DNA from: Phascolarctos cinereus
Lineage: Eukaryota > Chordata > Mammalia > Diprotodontia > Phascolarctidae
Direction of reading: 5' to 3'
NCBI RefSeq assembly: GCF_002099425.1
Contig: NW_018343973.1
Span: forward strand, 2,112,501-2,176,500
Length of the DNA: 64,000 bases
Below the pieces are notes generated by a model. The model did not search any database. It was not told the origin of the DNA and was given only the letters and a program-made list of their open reading frames with translations. Each line of letters starts with the position of its first letter. Within the stretch, counting starts at the first letter, position 1. The position numbers were made by a program, and so were the translations under genes. Below are positions 11,165 through 22,130 of this stretch, one piece after another.

Positions 11165-11595
11165 GTGTGAGAAAGCAAAGGAGTTTGGATCACCGAGCTA
11201 TCCTTTAAGGATGTCTGGTTTGCTGTCCAAAAGTCTGGGTCACTGTCTCACATGTGGACTCAAACAACGAGCACTTCTTAGTCTTGGAAAAGGGGGGGGA
11301 TCATTGCTAGCACCCATTACCAAACTTCCAAACAATCATGCGGCTCCCTGTATCTTAGCTCTGTAACCAATAATGTTGCTCTTAATCCCATGATGTAATC
11401 TTCCTTGTTCTGTTCTTTGTTCTATACTCCCCAAAACCTATAAAAAGGGAGCTTGTCTACTCAGGGTCTTTGTTATAAATGGAGGCAAACCATTGACCCA
11501 TTTATTGACAGGTAGCATACCTCTGCTAATAAATGTTATCTTGTTTGGAGATCTGCCTCAGTTTATTTGTTTGTTAAATTCAATTTCAACACCCC
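11165..11595 (+). mobile_element. Candidate solo LTR (endogenous retrovirus fossil)
   Basis: The layout is that of a retroviral LTR: CCAAT (11366), a TATA box CCTATAAAAAGGG (11437), then AATAAATG (11530) and a GT-rich region ending near CAACA. No internal viral sequence flanks it. A gammaretrovirus-like class is a guess from the promoter layout. The edges are approximate. Confidence 0.5.
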
Positions 11596-11639
11596 CAACA
11601 CTTAGGGGCATTTTCCCCTTTATACTACCTTGGTCCCTG

Positions 11640-12315
11640 GGGAAAATACTGTTTGTCCTTCATACTTGAAGAGGACATCATGATGTGGGGTCAAGATACA
11701 GTATGTTTGACTAGAGCTGATCAGTCCAGTATAAGCCCAGAAGGCTCTACCATATGTTGGGCACAAACAGACAATTTGAACATTTGGGATGGAGATATCT
11801 CTATATTTGTGCATCTCAGTTTCCTTTGTGCTACTTTGATTCTCCTTTGCTCATAGATTACAGCACCTTCTTTGATGTGGACACACCTGGTGGGAAGTCC
11901 TGTGCCAGCATCTTCCATGTCTCACAATTGACACTGAAGTTCTTTAGAGAGACCTTGAGAGTATCCTTCCTCTGAGCACTATATGAGCACTTGCCTTGTG
12001 TGAGCTCTCTGTAAAAGAGTCTTTTAGGTAAACCTATGTTTGGCTATGCTCTCTGTAGTAGAGTTTGAATGCTTGTTCAGCTTGAAGGCAGTTCAGTTCA
12101 AGAAAGTACTTCAGTATCTGGTACCTTTTCTTGCTAGGTAATCTTCAGAAACTTCCTAAGATAATTCAAATAGAAGCAGTTCAATTTTCTGTCATGGTGG
12201 TGGGAGACCGTCCAGGTTTCACAGGCATTCAACAATAAAGTCAGCACAATGGCTCTGTAGACCTTCAGTTTAGAATGCAGCCCAATACCTCTTCTCTCCC
12301 ACACTCTGTCCACAA
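11640..12315 (-). mobile_element. RTE-like LINE, reverse-transcriptase C-terminal part
   Basis: The minus strand contains VWERRGIGLHSKLKVYRAIV, then LLLNACETWTVSHHHDRKLN, and after a frame shift EDAGTGLPTRCVHIKEGAVI and YEQRRIKVAQRK. These match the thumb and C-terminal part of a widespread APE-type LINE whose products are often annotated as RT-like proteins in vertebrates. The 3' tail at 11650-11690 is shared with the SINEs at 2521 and 39555. Several stops and frame shifts make it inactive. The exact clade is uncertain. Confidence 0.75.
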
Positions 12316-12334
12316 TTTTTTTTTTAAGATGATT

Positions 12335-13160
12335 CTACTCACCATCGGTATATGGAATGTGCCCATGCTCATGGACAACACAAAACCCTTGACCTGAAAG
12401 ATGAATTGCTCTTCTTGTGAGAGAACTTGGAGATGCCCAATCCAAATAGCAGCCCCAAATGAAACAAAGCTGGCAAATGAAGGCCAGCTTACAGAAGTTG
12501 GAACTGGATACGCAGTTTTTTTCTGGAGTAGCCACTTTTGATGAAGAGCACTGTGAAGCTAGCAAAAGTTTCACAATCAGAACTAATCTAGTCAGCAAGC
12601 TTGTATTCCTCCCAAGAGGAGTGAATGACAGGCTCATGACAACATGAATGCCATTTGCAGGAAAGTGCTTTGCCACCATCATCAATGCATATGATCCCAC
12701 CATGATGAACCTGATGAGGTCAAAGAAAAGTTTTATGAATACCTAGAGACCCTCATCATCAATGTGCCAAAAGAGGACAAGCTTGTTATTCTGGATGATT
12801 TTAATGCCAGAGTAGACACAGACTATCACATGTGGCAGAGAATCCTTGGGAGGAAAGGGGTCAGAAACAGCATCTGCAATGGTCACTTATTGCTGAAGAC
12901 TTGTGCATCTCATGACCTTCTTATCACCAATGTTATCTTCCATTTACCTAAACACAACAAAATGTTATAGATACACCCTTAAAGCAAACATTGGCATTTA
13001 ATAGACTATGTCATTGTAAGGAGAAGAGACAGGCAAGATGTGAGTGATAAAGGCAATGTGTGGTGCTGAATCATAGGTTAATCTCTCCAAGCTAAACATT
13101 TGCATTCAACAAATGCAGAAGATTCAAGAGAGACTCTACAGATTAGAGCATTGAGGAAAG
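12335..13160 (+). mobile_element. RTE-like LINE, endonuclease part
   Basis: The plus strand carries an AP-endonuclease domain: TIGIWNV near 12341, TIRTNLVSKLVFLPRGVNDR and LMTT near 12580-12645, and KLVILDDFNARVDTDYHMWQ then ICNGHLLLKTCASHDLLITN at 12779-12940. The usual GDFNAR motif reads DDFNAR. Frame shifts and stops break it. It lies head-to-head with the RT part of what looks like the same family, and the catalytic RT core is absent between them. Confidence 0.8.
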
Positions 13161-13829
13161 GGTGGAAGGGTATAAGCTAGGGTTGGGGTGAAGAAAACAT
13201 TACTATAAAGCATTTGTCACAACAAGTTCACTTAATGAGGCAAAACTAATGGGTGAGTTGCTGTAACTCCCTCTCGGTTGCCTTAGATCCATTGTTTTGC
13301 TAGGTCAAGCAGGTCACTTGGGACTTGGCTCCTTACCAGCCTTAGCTGTCCACAAAATCTGGCATGGACCAGCTGCTGGACCTACAGTGGCAAGCTCTTC
13401 TGACCTTTCAAAGCTCACAAGATTTCAGCCTAGTCCAATGCTCCTTAAGGGCAGAAAAGAACAAATGCAGAGAAGAAAAGAACAGAGATGTGTATTTACA
13501 GGCTAATTATTTGTATTTATAGATCCTGGCAGGGAGATTAAGGCTTAAAGCCTTTCTCCTTACCCATAACCTTATAGCTTGTCTTCTTCATTTGAAACAG
13601 CCAGTCAGGAAAGAAGGAAAACCCTGGCCTGTTAGTGCTTCTTAAAAGTATGCCCCATTCCAGCCCAGTAACCAACCAAAAAGTCTGTTTCTTCACCACC
13701 TGATGAGCACACCAGAAAAAGTCAGCTGTGCATTCTCTGAAGCCCACATGGGGATTGTAACAGCTGAGCATGCTGAACATTCTGATAAGGACTGGGCTTG
13801 ACTAATCCCCTGTTACATGAGTTTTGCGG
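13161..13829. other. No gene or recognised repeat
   Basis: The content is mixed, with no assignable element. The open frames at 13297-13506 and 13538-13780 show no domain. A degraded LTR is possible but I cannot support it. Confidence 0.35.
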
Positions 13830-13928
13830 AAGCGAAAATTGCCCAAAGTCATTCACTAGGCTCAATGGGATTCAGACTCATGTCTCCTAACTCCAAGATC
13901 AGCTCTCTTTCTACTATACCAGGCTATC
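13830..13928 (-). mobile_element. MIR SINE fragment
   Basis: The minus strand shows a MIR-like core ending in 'gactttgggcaattttcgc', with the 'gagacatgagtctgaatccc' B-box region upstream. It is old and partial. Confidence 0.6.
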
Positions 13929-14539
13929 TCTTTAAGTTTTAAGTTGAAGACAGTGAGTCCATTTTTAATTCTCTTGGGTTTAAGTTTTAAATGAATATCC
14001 AGGCAGTTGAAAATGAGAGATTGAATCTGATGTTCAAGTTATACAGAACTTCATTTGCTTTTTCTGGCATTATGGTGCCTGCACTTAGTGACCTTTTCAT
14101 CTTATTTTTCACAAAATTTTCAGAATAAAGAGGTTTCTTGCCGATAAACAGAAGCAAAACTATACCATCCATTAGTGGGTTTGCATGAAAACTGGTGATA
14201 AGATCAGGTACTACTCAGACACTGGAGAAAAACCAAGTTGAGTTTATACAAATGTGATGGTATGTATTTATTTTATACCAAGTCTAAACGTCTTACTACA
14301 TCCCCCCTGAGAAGAAGCAAATGCTACCATCCTCCCATTTGTGAAGCTGTTTGTTAAGGTACAGATATAAAAAACTTGCTGAAGAAACCAGCCTTGCCTT
14401 TTTCTTTTCATGCATTGTGTTGATAAGTTCAGTAATAAACAGGTTTGTGATATTAAGAAAAGATATACTATAGCAATGTAGATTGAAAGAAAAACAACTA
14501 CAAAACAATAAAAACGAATATTCCAAAATTTAAAAAAAA
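13929..14539. other. No gene or recognised repeat
   Basis: The sequence is AT-rich and unassigned. The region at 14200-14420 has an LTR-like look but no clear signals. Confidence 0.35.
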
Positions 14540-14985
14540 AACTTGGTCCAAAGAAGAGCTAGAAGACATTTCCATCCACTCTTTTGCAGAGGTGGAGTGG
14601 GATGTGGATCATTGAATATGGCAGTTTTTTTTATGTTTGTTTTTGTTGAATTCCCCCCACTTTCTTCCTTTCTTTTCTAAAAAACATTGTTTGTTATAAG
14701 AGATAGTTCAATAGGAAAGGTTATGGGGAAGGATAATAGGGAGAAATCTAGGTGGTATATAATGAAAAGGTATCAATTAAAAATCTATTTTAAGAGACAC
14801 ACAAGAAATTGACACAGATATGACTATAAGGCATTCCCTAATAGATGTGGTCAAAGAATATTAACAATTTTCAAAAGAATAAATGCATACTATCAATAAC
14901 CATATGAAGAAAAATGCCGCTGAGGTATTATATCACACCTGTTTTGGTAAAGATGATTACAGAGGATAACCATTTGGAGAACAAG
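14540..14985 (+). mobile_element. L1 3' fragments
   Basis: 14540-14770 resembles an L1 3' UTR (a T-rich run, then G-rich 'ggttatggggaagg'). 14790-14965 resembles the ORF2 'HSLIDVVKEY...NNHMKKNA' section. Both are diverged and appear to be separate pieces. Confidence 0.5.
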
Positions 14986-15179
14986 GAGTAAAGAAGGTGA
15001 GAGTTGGGGTAGGGGATGGTCATCCCACGGCTACCAGCAGTGCAATTGTAGTGGCAGCCAGTGTCTGCCACATCTGCAGTTCCTTTCTTCAGGAACATGA
15101 GAGATGACTTGTGAATGAACAAGCTGCGAGGCGAGGCAAGACAGTTTATGTGAAACAGCAAGGCAGTTGGAGAGAGGGA

Positions 15180-15261
<82 letters not shown>

Positions 15262-15615
15262 GAGAGAGACAGAGAGAGAGAGAGACAGAGAGAGAGGCAC
15301 AGTATGAACCAAGCAAGTCAAATCAATACTACCTTGACCACCATTTCTCCTTAGATCCTGATGAAGATGGACAAGGACCCTGAACTCAAGAGCCTTGGGA
15401 ATAGCTGTGCCCCCCCAAACTACCAGATCTGCTGCCAGCCCAGTCCCTAAAGCCACCATTGAGGGAAGAAATCTTTATGGAGAAGGGGACAACCTTCCCC
15501 ATCACCACCAGCAACAACTGATAACTGATGGCCAATTGTTAGCAGTAGCTATTGAAGATCCAGAAAAAAAAGTATTGTCTCCAAAGTCTTTAGCACTGTC
15601 AAATCAGCCAATTAG
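14986..15615. other. Unassigned, with large (GA)n
   Basis: No gene is recognised. The open frame at 15395-15622 (MGIAVPPQTTRSAASPVPKA...) has no domain I know and no promoter or exon context. Confidence 0.4.
15171..15296 (+). repeat. (GA)n microsatellite
   Basis: About 125 bp of GA repeat with a few GACA interruptions at its right end. The Arg/Glu- and Ser/Leu-rich frames through it are artefacts. Confidence 0.97.
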
Positions 15616-16745
15616 TCAATAAGCATTTATTAAACATCTCTTATCAATTATGTGCCAAGCCCTGGAAATACTGAGAGAGATAAAAGAAACCCTGTTCTCA
15701 AAGAGTTCAGGGTCAAATGGAAAGGACAACATGCAAACAACTATGTACAAATGAGCTATCTGTGGGAGAAATTGGAAATCAAGAGAGGGATGTATTGGGA
15801 AAGGCTTCCTGTACAAGGTGATATTTTAGCTGAGATTTGAAAGAAGACAGGAAAGCCAGGAGGCAAAAAATAAGTAGAACATTCCAGGTATAAGGGAAGG
15901 CCAGTGAAAATGCAAAGAATAGGGTAATGGAGTGTTGGATGACCAGTGTTAATGGATTCAAGAGTGGGGATATAAGGTTTAAGAAGACCTATAAGGTGAG
16001 GGGGGCAGGCTATGAAAGACTTTGAACACCAGAAGATTTTACATTTGATCCTGGAGGTGAAGGGGAGTCACTGCAGTATATTGAATGGGGGGATGTGGCA
16101 ACATGATCAGACCTATGCTTCAGGAAAAATCACTGTGTCAGGTGAATGGAAATGGACTAGAATGGGAAGATATTTGGGGCAGGTGGACCAACCCGCAGGC
16201 TATGGTGATAGTCCAGGCATCAAGTAATGAGAGCCTGCGTCGGGTAGCAGCAGTGTCAGAGGAGAGAAGGGGGCATATATGAGAGATGTTATGAAGCTAA
16301 AACTGACAGGCTTTGGCAACAGATTAGCCATAGGGAGTGAGAGAGAGTGAGGAATTGAAAATGAGACTCAGGTTGTGAGCCTGGGGGACTGGGAGGAGGG
16401 TGGCAGTAATAGGGAAGTTTGAAAGGAGGAAGGGTTTAGGGAGAAGTGTTAAGATGTCTAAAGACATCATATTTGAGTTGTCCAATAGGCAGTTAGAGAT
16501 GTGAGACTGAAAGTCATTAGAGAAGTTAGGGCTGCATAAGTAAATTTAAGAATCATCAGCATAGAGATGATAATTGAATCCATGGGAGTTGATGAGATCA
16601 CCAAATGAAATAATGTAGAGAGAGAAAAGAAGGCCCAGAACAGAGCGCAAATGGTTCTACATCAGGAACTGATATGATTTTATCGGTGAAAATGACATTA
16701 AAGGAGAAGCATTATCATATGTTTGCAACTGAACTGTAAGGACAG
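15616..16745 (-). mobile_element. L2 LINE, about 1.1 kb of 3' half
   Basis: The left end (aagcatttattaaacatctc, tatgtgccaagccctgg) is the antisense of the L2 3' end. Further right the minus strand gives L2 ORF2 signatures such as 'ctcccatggattcaattat' and 'catctctatgctgatgattc'. It is the longest L2 copy in the window and is heavily mutated. Confidence 0.75.
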
Positions 16746-16789
16746 TAGGACTTTTCCATCTGACTTGCAACCAAAACCTCACATATATG

Positions 16790-16926
16790 TTGTCTTCCCC
16801 ATTAGTAAGCTCCTTAAGAGCAGGGACTGTTTTCTGTTTCTACCCTCAGTGCTTAGTACAATGCTTTACATGTAAAGTAAGTGGTTAATAAATGATTTTT
16901 TCATTTATTCATTCATTCAGATAGAA
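16790..16926 (+). mobile_element. L2 LINE 3' end, host of a HAL1 insertion
   Basis: The sequence 'gtaagctccttaagagcagg', 'cagtgcttagtacaatgc' and a terminal (ATTC)n are the L2 3' end. The next element, a HAL1, begins just after it. Confidence 0.7.
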
Positions 16927-16936
16927 AGTTACTTTT

Positions 16937-19815
16937 TTATTTTTTAAATTAATTAATTTATTTTTAGTTTTCAGCATTCACTTCCACAAGATTTTGAGTT
17001 CCAAATTTTCTTCCCACCTTGTCCCTCCCCTCACCCCAAAATGGCATGCATTCTGAATACCCTTAATCTGCCCTCCCTTCTATCTCTCCTCCCCTTCTCT
17101 TATCCCCTTCCCCTTCAATTTTCCTGTAGGGCAGGATAGATTTCTATACCCCATTTCCTGTATATCTTATTTCCCAGTTGCATGTGAAAACAAGGTTTTT
17201 TTTTTAATCTTTTGTTTTTAAAATTTTGGATTCCAATTTTCTGCCTTCCTCCCTCCCCACCCATCCTCATTGAGAAGGCAAACAATTTGATACATGTTAT
17301 ACATGTGTAGTCATACAAAACACATCCGTAGTAGTCATGTTGTGAAAAACTAAGTATATTTCCCCTCATCCTATCCTGCCTCCCATTCATTCTGTTCTGT
17401 CTTTTGACCCTGTCCCTCCTCAGAAGTGTTTGCTTCTGATTATCCCCTCCCCCAATCTTCCCTCCGCTCTATCATCCCTCTGCTGTCTTCTCCCCTTCCT
17501 CCCTTATTTTCCTGTAGGGTAAGATAGATTTCCATACCCAACTGAGTATTTATGTTATTCTGTCCTTAAGCCAAATCCTATGAGAATAAGATTCATTCAT
17601 TCCCTCTCACCTTCCCTCTCTTCCCCTTCACTGTAAAAGCCTTTTCTTGTCTGTTTCATGTGAGATAATTTACCCCATTCTACCTCTCCCTTTCTCCTTC
17701 TCCAAGTATAATCCTCTCTCACCCCTTAATTTTATTCTCCAGATATCACCCCTTCATCTTCAACTCACACTTCAACTCTATCTATCCATTTATATACATA
17801 CATACGTACATATAATTTTTTCCCTTCAACTACCCTAATACTGACAAAGCTCTCATGAGTTATAAATATCATCTTTCCATTTAGGAATGTAAACAGTTCA
17901 ACCTCAATAAGTCTCTTATGATTTCTGTTTCCTGTTTACCTCTTCATGTTTCATTTTGAGTCCTGTATTTGAAAGTCAAATTTTCTATTCAGCTCTGGTC
18001 TTTTCATCAAGAATGCTTGAAAGTCCCCTATTTTACTGAATTACCATTTTTTCCCCTGAAGGATTATACTCAGTTTTGCTGGGTAGGTGATTCTTGGTTG
18101 TAATCCTATCTCCTTTGCCCTCCAGAATATTATATTCCATGCCCTCCAGTCTCTTAATGTAGAAGCTGCTAAATCTTGTGTTATCCTGATTGTGGTTCCA
18201 CAATACTTGAATTGTTTCTTTCTGGCTGCTTGCAATATTTTCTCCTTGACCTGGGAACTCTGGAATTTGGCTACAATATTCCTAGGGTTTTCCTTTGGGG
18301 ATCTCTTTCAGGAGATGGTGGATTCTTTCAATTTCTATTTTGCCCTCTGTTCTAAATATCAGGGCAGTTTTCCTTGATAATTTCTTGAAAGATGATGTCT
18401 AGGTCTTTTTTTGATCATGGCTTTCAGATAGTCCAATAATTTTTAAATTCTCTCTCCTGGATCTATTTTCCAGGTCAGTTGTTTTTCCAATGAGATATTT
18501 CACATTGTTTTCTATTTTTCATTCTTTTGGATTTTTTAGTGTCTTGATTTCTCATAAAGTCACTAGCTTCCAATTGCTCATTCTAATTTTTAAGGAAGTA
18601 TTTTTTTCAGTAATCTTTTGGACTTCCTTTTCCATTTGGCCAATTGTGCTTTTGAAGGCATTCTTCTCCTCATTGGCTTTTTGGACCTCTTTTGCCATTT
18701 GGGTTAGGCTATTTTTTAAGGTGTTATTTTCTTCAGTATTTTTTGGAGTCTCCTTTAGCAAGCTGTTGACTTGTTTTTCATTATTTTCTTGCATCACTCT
18801 CATTTCTGTTCCCAGTTTTTCCTCTACTTCTCTTACTTGCTTCTCAAAATCCTTTTTGAGCTCTTCCATGACCTGGGACCAATTCAAATTTTTCTTGGAG
18901 GCTTTGGATGTAGGAGCTTTGACTTTGTTGTCTTCTTCTGGTTGTATGTTTTGATCTTCTTTGTCACAAAAGAAAGATTCTATGGTCTGACTCTTTTTGT
19001 GCTGCTTACTCATGATCTCAGTCAATTACTTGAATTATAAACTCTTTGTTAAGGTAGTTGTCTGCTTCCAGGGTGGAGAATGTACTGTCCCAAGCTTTGG
19101 GGGTTTTGTGCAGCTGTTTTCAGAGATACTTCTAGGGACCTGTAAATTTTCAGTTCTTCCAAGGTGCTATAATCAAGGGCGAGGTGACCACGAGCACTAT
19201 TTTCTGTCTTGGAACTGTGAAGAGGATTTTCTCTTTACCACCACTACAAGCTCCACCATTCCAGTGCTCCTCTTCTCCCAGGACGGCCGTCCAGAACCAT
19301 GACCCAGATCAAAGCACGGGCAAAGCAAGAAAATCCTGCACCAGCAGAGAGATCCCTGCAATCCACTTCTGATCAGCCACTCGATTCCTCCTTAGTCGGT
19401 GGGCCAAAAGTTCTGGAGGCAGTCGCCGCCCAAGGCCGACCTGAGGGACTGGGGCTGGGACCCTGTGCTTCTCTCTTTCACCATAGACGCAGACTTTTCC
19501 CACTGACTTTCTAAGTTGTCTTTGGGGTTCATGGGTTGAAAAGTTTGGACACTGCCTCAGCTCCCTGTGATTCAGTCCTCTGAGGCCTACTCGCCCACGC
19601 CAAACTGCGTTCCTCTCCCAGCCTGGTGAGATATACCTTTCTATTCAACCATCCAGGTTGTCTTGGGCTGAAATTTGTTTCACTCTCTCTTTTTGTGGGT
19701 TCTGCTAATTTAGAATTTGTTCAGAGCCATTTTTTATAGGTATTTGGAGAGATTTGGGGGAGAGCTCAAGCAAGTCACTGCTTTTACTCTGCCATCTTGG
19801 CTCTGCCCCTGAAAC
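16937..19815 (-). mobile_element. Near-full-length HAL1 (ORF1-only L1 relative), 2.9 kb
   Basis: The 5' end, at about 19810 on the minus strand, is the L1-type 'ggggcagagccaagatggc'. A 5' UTR, an ORF1 (17916-19013) and a 3' UTR ending in 'ggaactcaaaatcttgtgg' plus an A/T-rich tail follow. No ORF2 lies between ORF1 and the 3' UTR, which defines HAL1. The 10-bp duplication 'agttactttt' flanks it (16927-16936 and 19816-19825). It is collinear with the element at 54351-57253. Confidence 0.85.
17916..19013 (-). pseudogene. HAL1 ORF1 (L1 ORF1p-like), broken
   Basis: The minus strand starts MSKQHKKSQTIESFF and carries a long heptad-rich coiled coil (MEELKKDFEKQVREVEEKLG..., residues about 50-160). 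An RRM-like middle and a C-terminal domain follow, with ITQDLAASTLRDWRAWNIIF and GLQPRITYPAKLSIILQGKK, which align with the L1 ORF1p C-terminal domain (RISYPAKLSF in human). The span of about 366 codons fits ORF1p. The frame is lost near 18550 and regained near 18235. By family knowledge ORF1p is an RNA-binding trimer. No catalytic ORF is present. Confidence 0.8.
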
Positions 19816-19825
19816 AGTTACTTTT

Positions 19826-20136
19826 GAAGGTCCTCTGGAATGAAAGGCAGGCTAATACATCATAGGTGGAGTTGTGAATTGGTCCAATCATTATAGAAAA
19901 CAAAGTGGAATTTTTTAAAGAAATCATGAAGCTGTTCATTTCTTTTTTCACCTAAGGAACCTCCACCATATACAAATCCTGAGCAAGTTTAGGACTGAGA
20001 GAAAGTTTACATATATACAAAAATATTCATTGTATCACTTTTTTTTGTGATAGTAAAGAATTGGAAGCAAAGTGGGAACCCATTGATTGAAGAAGGACTG
20101 AACAATTTGTGTTATATGAGTATGATTGCTCCACCT
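19826..20136 (+). mobile_element. L1 3'-region fragment (left part)
   Basis: It matches the L1 ORF2 C-terminal section ('gtgaattggtccaatcatta', 'gtaaagaattggaag', 'gaagaaggactgaacaa'). It breaks off where L2 sequence begins and seems to resume at 20945. Confidence 0.6.
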
Positions 20137-20519
20137 GCCTAACCTGGTCCACTATTTCTGGCAGATCCCAGACATGTTTTACTCAATTCTGTATTCCCTG
20201 ACCATCTTTTTGAAAACATTGCCTCCTGGCTCATAAATCATTCCCAAAGGACTCTCCCTTTTATCTCTAGAGATTCTGCTCTGGACTGACACTGTCTTGA
20301 TGCCTTACTTGGTCTACTATTTCAAGTAGACCATAGTCTTCCTTCTCTTCACACTGCTCTCTAGTTCTGGAATCATGATAAAATAAACTCTAACTCCTCC
20401 TGGTAAGGATGTGTCAATCTACTCCCTTGTTACCCCACTCAGCATTCGTGTAACTTTTCAAACTAAAGTCTCCTGCCTGGCCACTACTCTTTTCTCCTTC
20501 TATTAAAATGTAAGCTTCT

Positions 20520-20654
20520 AGGGTAGCTAGGTGGTGGAATGGATAAAGCACCAGCCCTGAAGTCAGGAGGATGTGAGTTCAAATGCGGCCTCAGACCAAA
20601 TACTTGACACTAGCTGTGTGACCCTGGGCAAAGTCACTTAACCCCAACTGTCTT
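20520..20654 (+). mobile_element. A-tailed SINE, left member of inverted pair
   Basis: The head 'gggtagctaggtggtgg', B-box 'gagttcaaatgcgg' and 'gtgaccctgggcaaagtcac' identify it. Its left target-site copy is aaaatgtaagcttct (20505-20519). The matching right copy occurs only as its reverse complement, at 20713-20727. Confidence 0.9.
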
Positions 20655-20730
20655 AAAAAAAAAATAGAAACACAAATGGGGGGGGGGAAGGAAAGGATAG
20701 TTCCTGCCCTCAAGAAGCTTACATTTTTTA
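20655..20730. other. Inverted segment between two opposed SINEs
   Basis: The segment reads as L2 in minus orientation inside a plus-oriented L2. Its two ends are reverse complements of the outer target-site duplications of the flanking SINEs: 20713-20727 against 20505-20519 (15/15), and 20665-20677 against 20873-20885 (12/13). Flipping it restores both duplications and both SINE tails. Confidence 0.85.
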
Positions 20731-20870
20731 AAGGTAATTGGCGTTAAGTGACTTTGCCCAGGGTCACACAGCTTGTATGTGTCAAGTGTTTGGTCTGAGG
20801 CCGCATTTGAACTCAGGTACTCCTGACTTCAGGGCCATGCTCTATCTACTGTGCCACCTACCTGCCCCTT
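20731..20870 (-). mobile_element. A-tailed SINE, right member of inverted pair
   Basis: This is a complete minus-oriented short SINE ('ggcaggtaggtggcacagta' at the right end). Its right target-site copy is 20873-20885. The left copy, and probably its A tail, now lie inverted at 20655-20677. Confidence 0.9.
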
Positions 20871-20944
20871 CTATTTGTATTTCTAGAACATAGTACTTGC
20901 CACATAATAAGTACCTAATAAATGCTTCTTTATTTATTAATTTA

Positions 20945-21300
20945 TAAAAAATTATGAAGGCCTGTATGAACTAAGGAGAATAGGGAAAGTGGATCTAGGA
21001 AAACTATATATATATACATATGTATATAAAATGACTACAATGAAATGAAAGAAAAAAGGTAACTGATCTTTTATTAAATGTAATGAATAGTTGTGGTCCC
21101 AGAAAACAGATAAGAAAATACAAATGAGATTAAAGGTGAGGAATGTTGTATCTATGCATATTGTCCGTCCTGTGGGTTGCTAGTTTTAGTTTAACTTTTA
21201 TTTTTTCTATGGGAGGGTTTTCCCAGTGGAGGTGAGGGAGCCACATGGAAATGACTGTGCTGTAGAAAACACATCAGTCAAACTTTGAAAAGAAAAAGAA
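20945..21300 (+). mobile_element. L1 3'-region fragment (right part)
   Basis: The section order 'tatgaactaaggag...aatagg', 'aaatgactacaatgaaatg' and a G-rich 'ggtgagggagcc' fits the L1 3' UTR that started at 19826. A (TA)n lies at 21007-21030. Confidence 0.5.
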
Positions 21301-21331
21301 AATGAGAGACAAGCGTAGGTGAGAGAGCACA

Positions 21332-22130
21332 ACTGTAACAGTGCCTACCCAGGTCTCCACTGCCTGAAGGCCAGGTGTGCTACATTTCATCCCTTCCCTA
21401 TGGTTTTCCTGTACCTCTCTACTATCGGCTCAAGACCCCCCCCATTAGTGTTCCTCAAATTTTACTGGTCTCCTGCACCCCAGTTCCATTTAACCACTTA
21501 ACAGACTAATTTTTACAAAAGAATATTTACTTCAAAAGTATAACCAGAGCAAACATATAAACATTCCCACAACGCCTGGGAGGTATAATATCCCCCTCTT
21601 CCGTCCACATCACCTCAGTCTCTGGTGAAGAAAGGGAGTTAGATTTTCTGTTTAATTCACTTCCTATGGTATGGTCCTTCTAAGTTCCAAGTCCAGTGCC
21701 CCCCTGGGCTTGTATGCTGACACCCTGGCTTCTCAGAGCTTCCCTGCAGCAATATTCATCCTGGAATCCTACCTCCAAGGTTACCAGGGCTCTAGCCCCA
21801 GCATCTGGGATCTCCATAGCTTGTAACTAGAACTGAAAAGGACAAACAAAACAGACCAAAACCCAAAGTCGGCTTCTCCAGGCCACAAGACCTAAAAGAG
21901 AAAGGAGATAACCTTTCTCTTGTACAACTTCTTGATACTTATGCTGACTTTACCAGTCTGGTAGTTTTAAAGATGCAGCCAGTTCTGGCTACACAGCCAA
22001 CGGAAAGAAAGAGGCAGCTTGCACCCACAAGGTGGGGGAACAGAATATCTTCTCCAAGAAGTGTGTCCCTGACTTCTCCCACAGGTGTCTCCATTTAAGG
22101 TGATCTGGGCATTCCCAAAGTTGTGTTACA
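21332..22130. mobile_element. Candidate solo LTR (endogenous retrovirus-like fossil)
   Basis: The block of about 800 bp begins TGTAACAGTG and ends TTGTGTTACA, giving the TG...CA ends and short inverted termini expected of an LTR. The orientation is probably minus. No internal viral genes are seen. The family is unknown. Confidence 0.4.

Larger units (their letters stand above)
20137..20940 (+). mobile_element. L2 LINE 3' part carrying two SINEs
   Basis: L2-like sequence runs through 20160-20519 and resumes at 20873-20940 with 'agaacatagtacttgccaca' and 'aataaatgcttc'. Between these lie two opposed SINEs and an inverted slice of L2 (20655-20730). Confidence 0.65.

Noticed and set aside
12335-12703. 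122-residue minus-strand frame
   Set aside because: Antisense shadow of the LINE endonuclease region read on the plus strand.
15031-15459. Open frames across the (GA)n array
   Set aside because: Ser/Leu and Arg/Glu repeats encoded by a microsatellite.
15395-15622. 75-residue frame MGIAVPPQTTRSAASPVPKA..., possible processed gene remnant
   Set aside because: I could not match it to any protein, and it lacks an A tail or duplication. It may be an unlabelled repeat.
18490-18954. 154-residue Phe/Ser-rich plus-strand frame resembling a membrane protein
   Set aside because: It is the antisense of the HAL1 ORF1 coiled coil.
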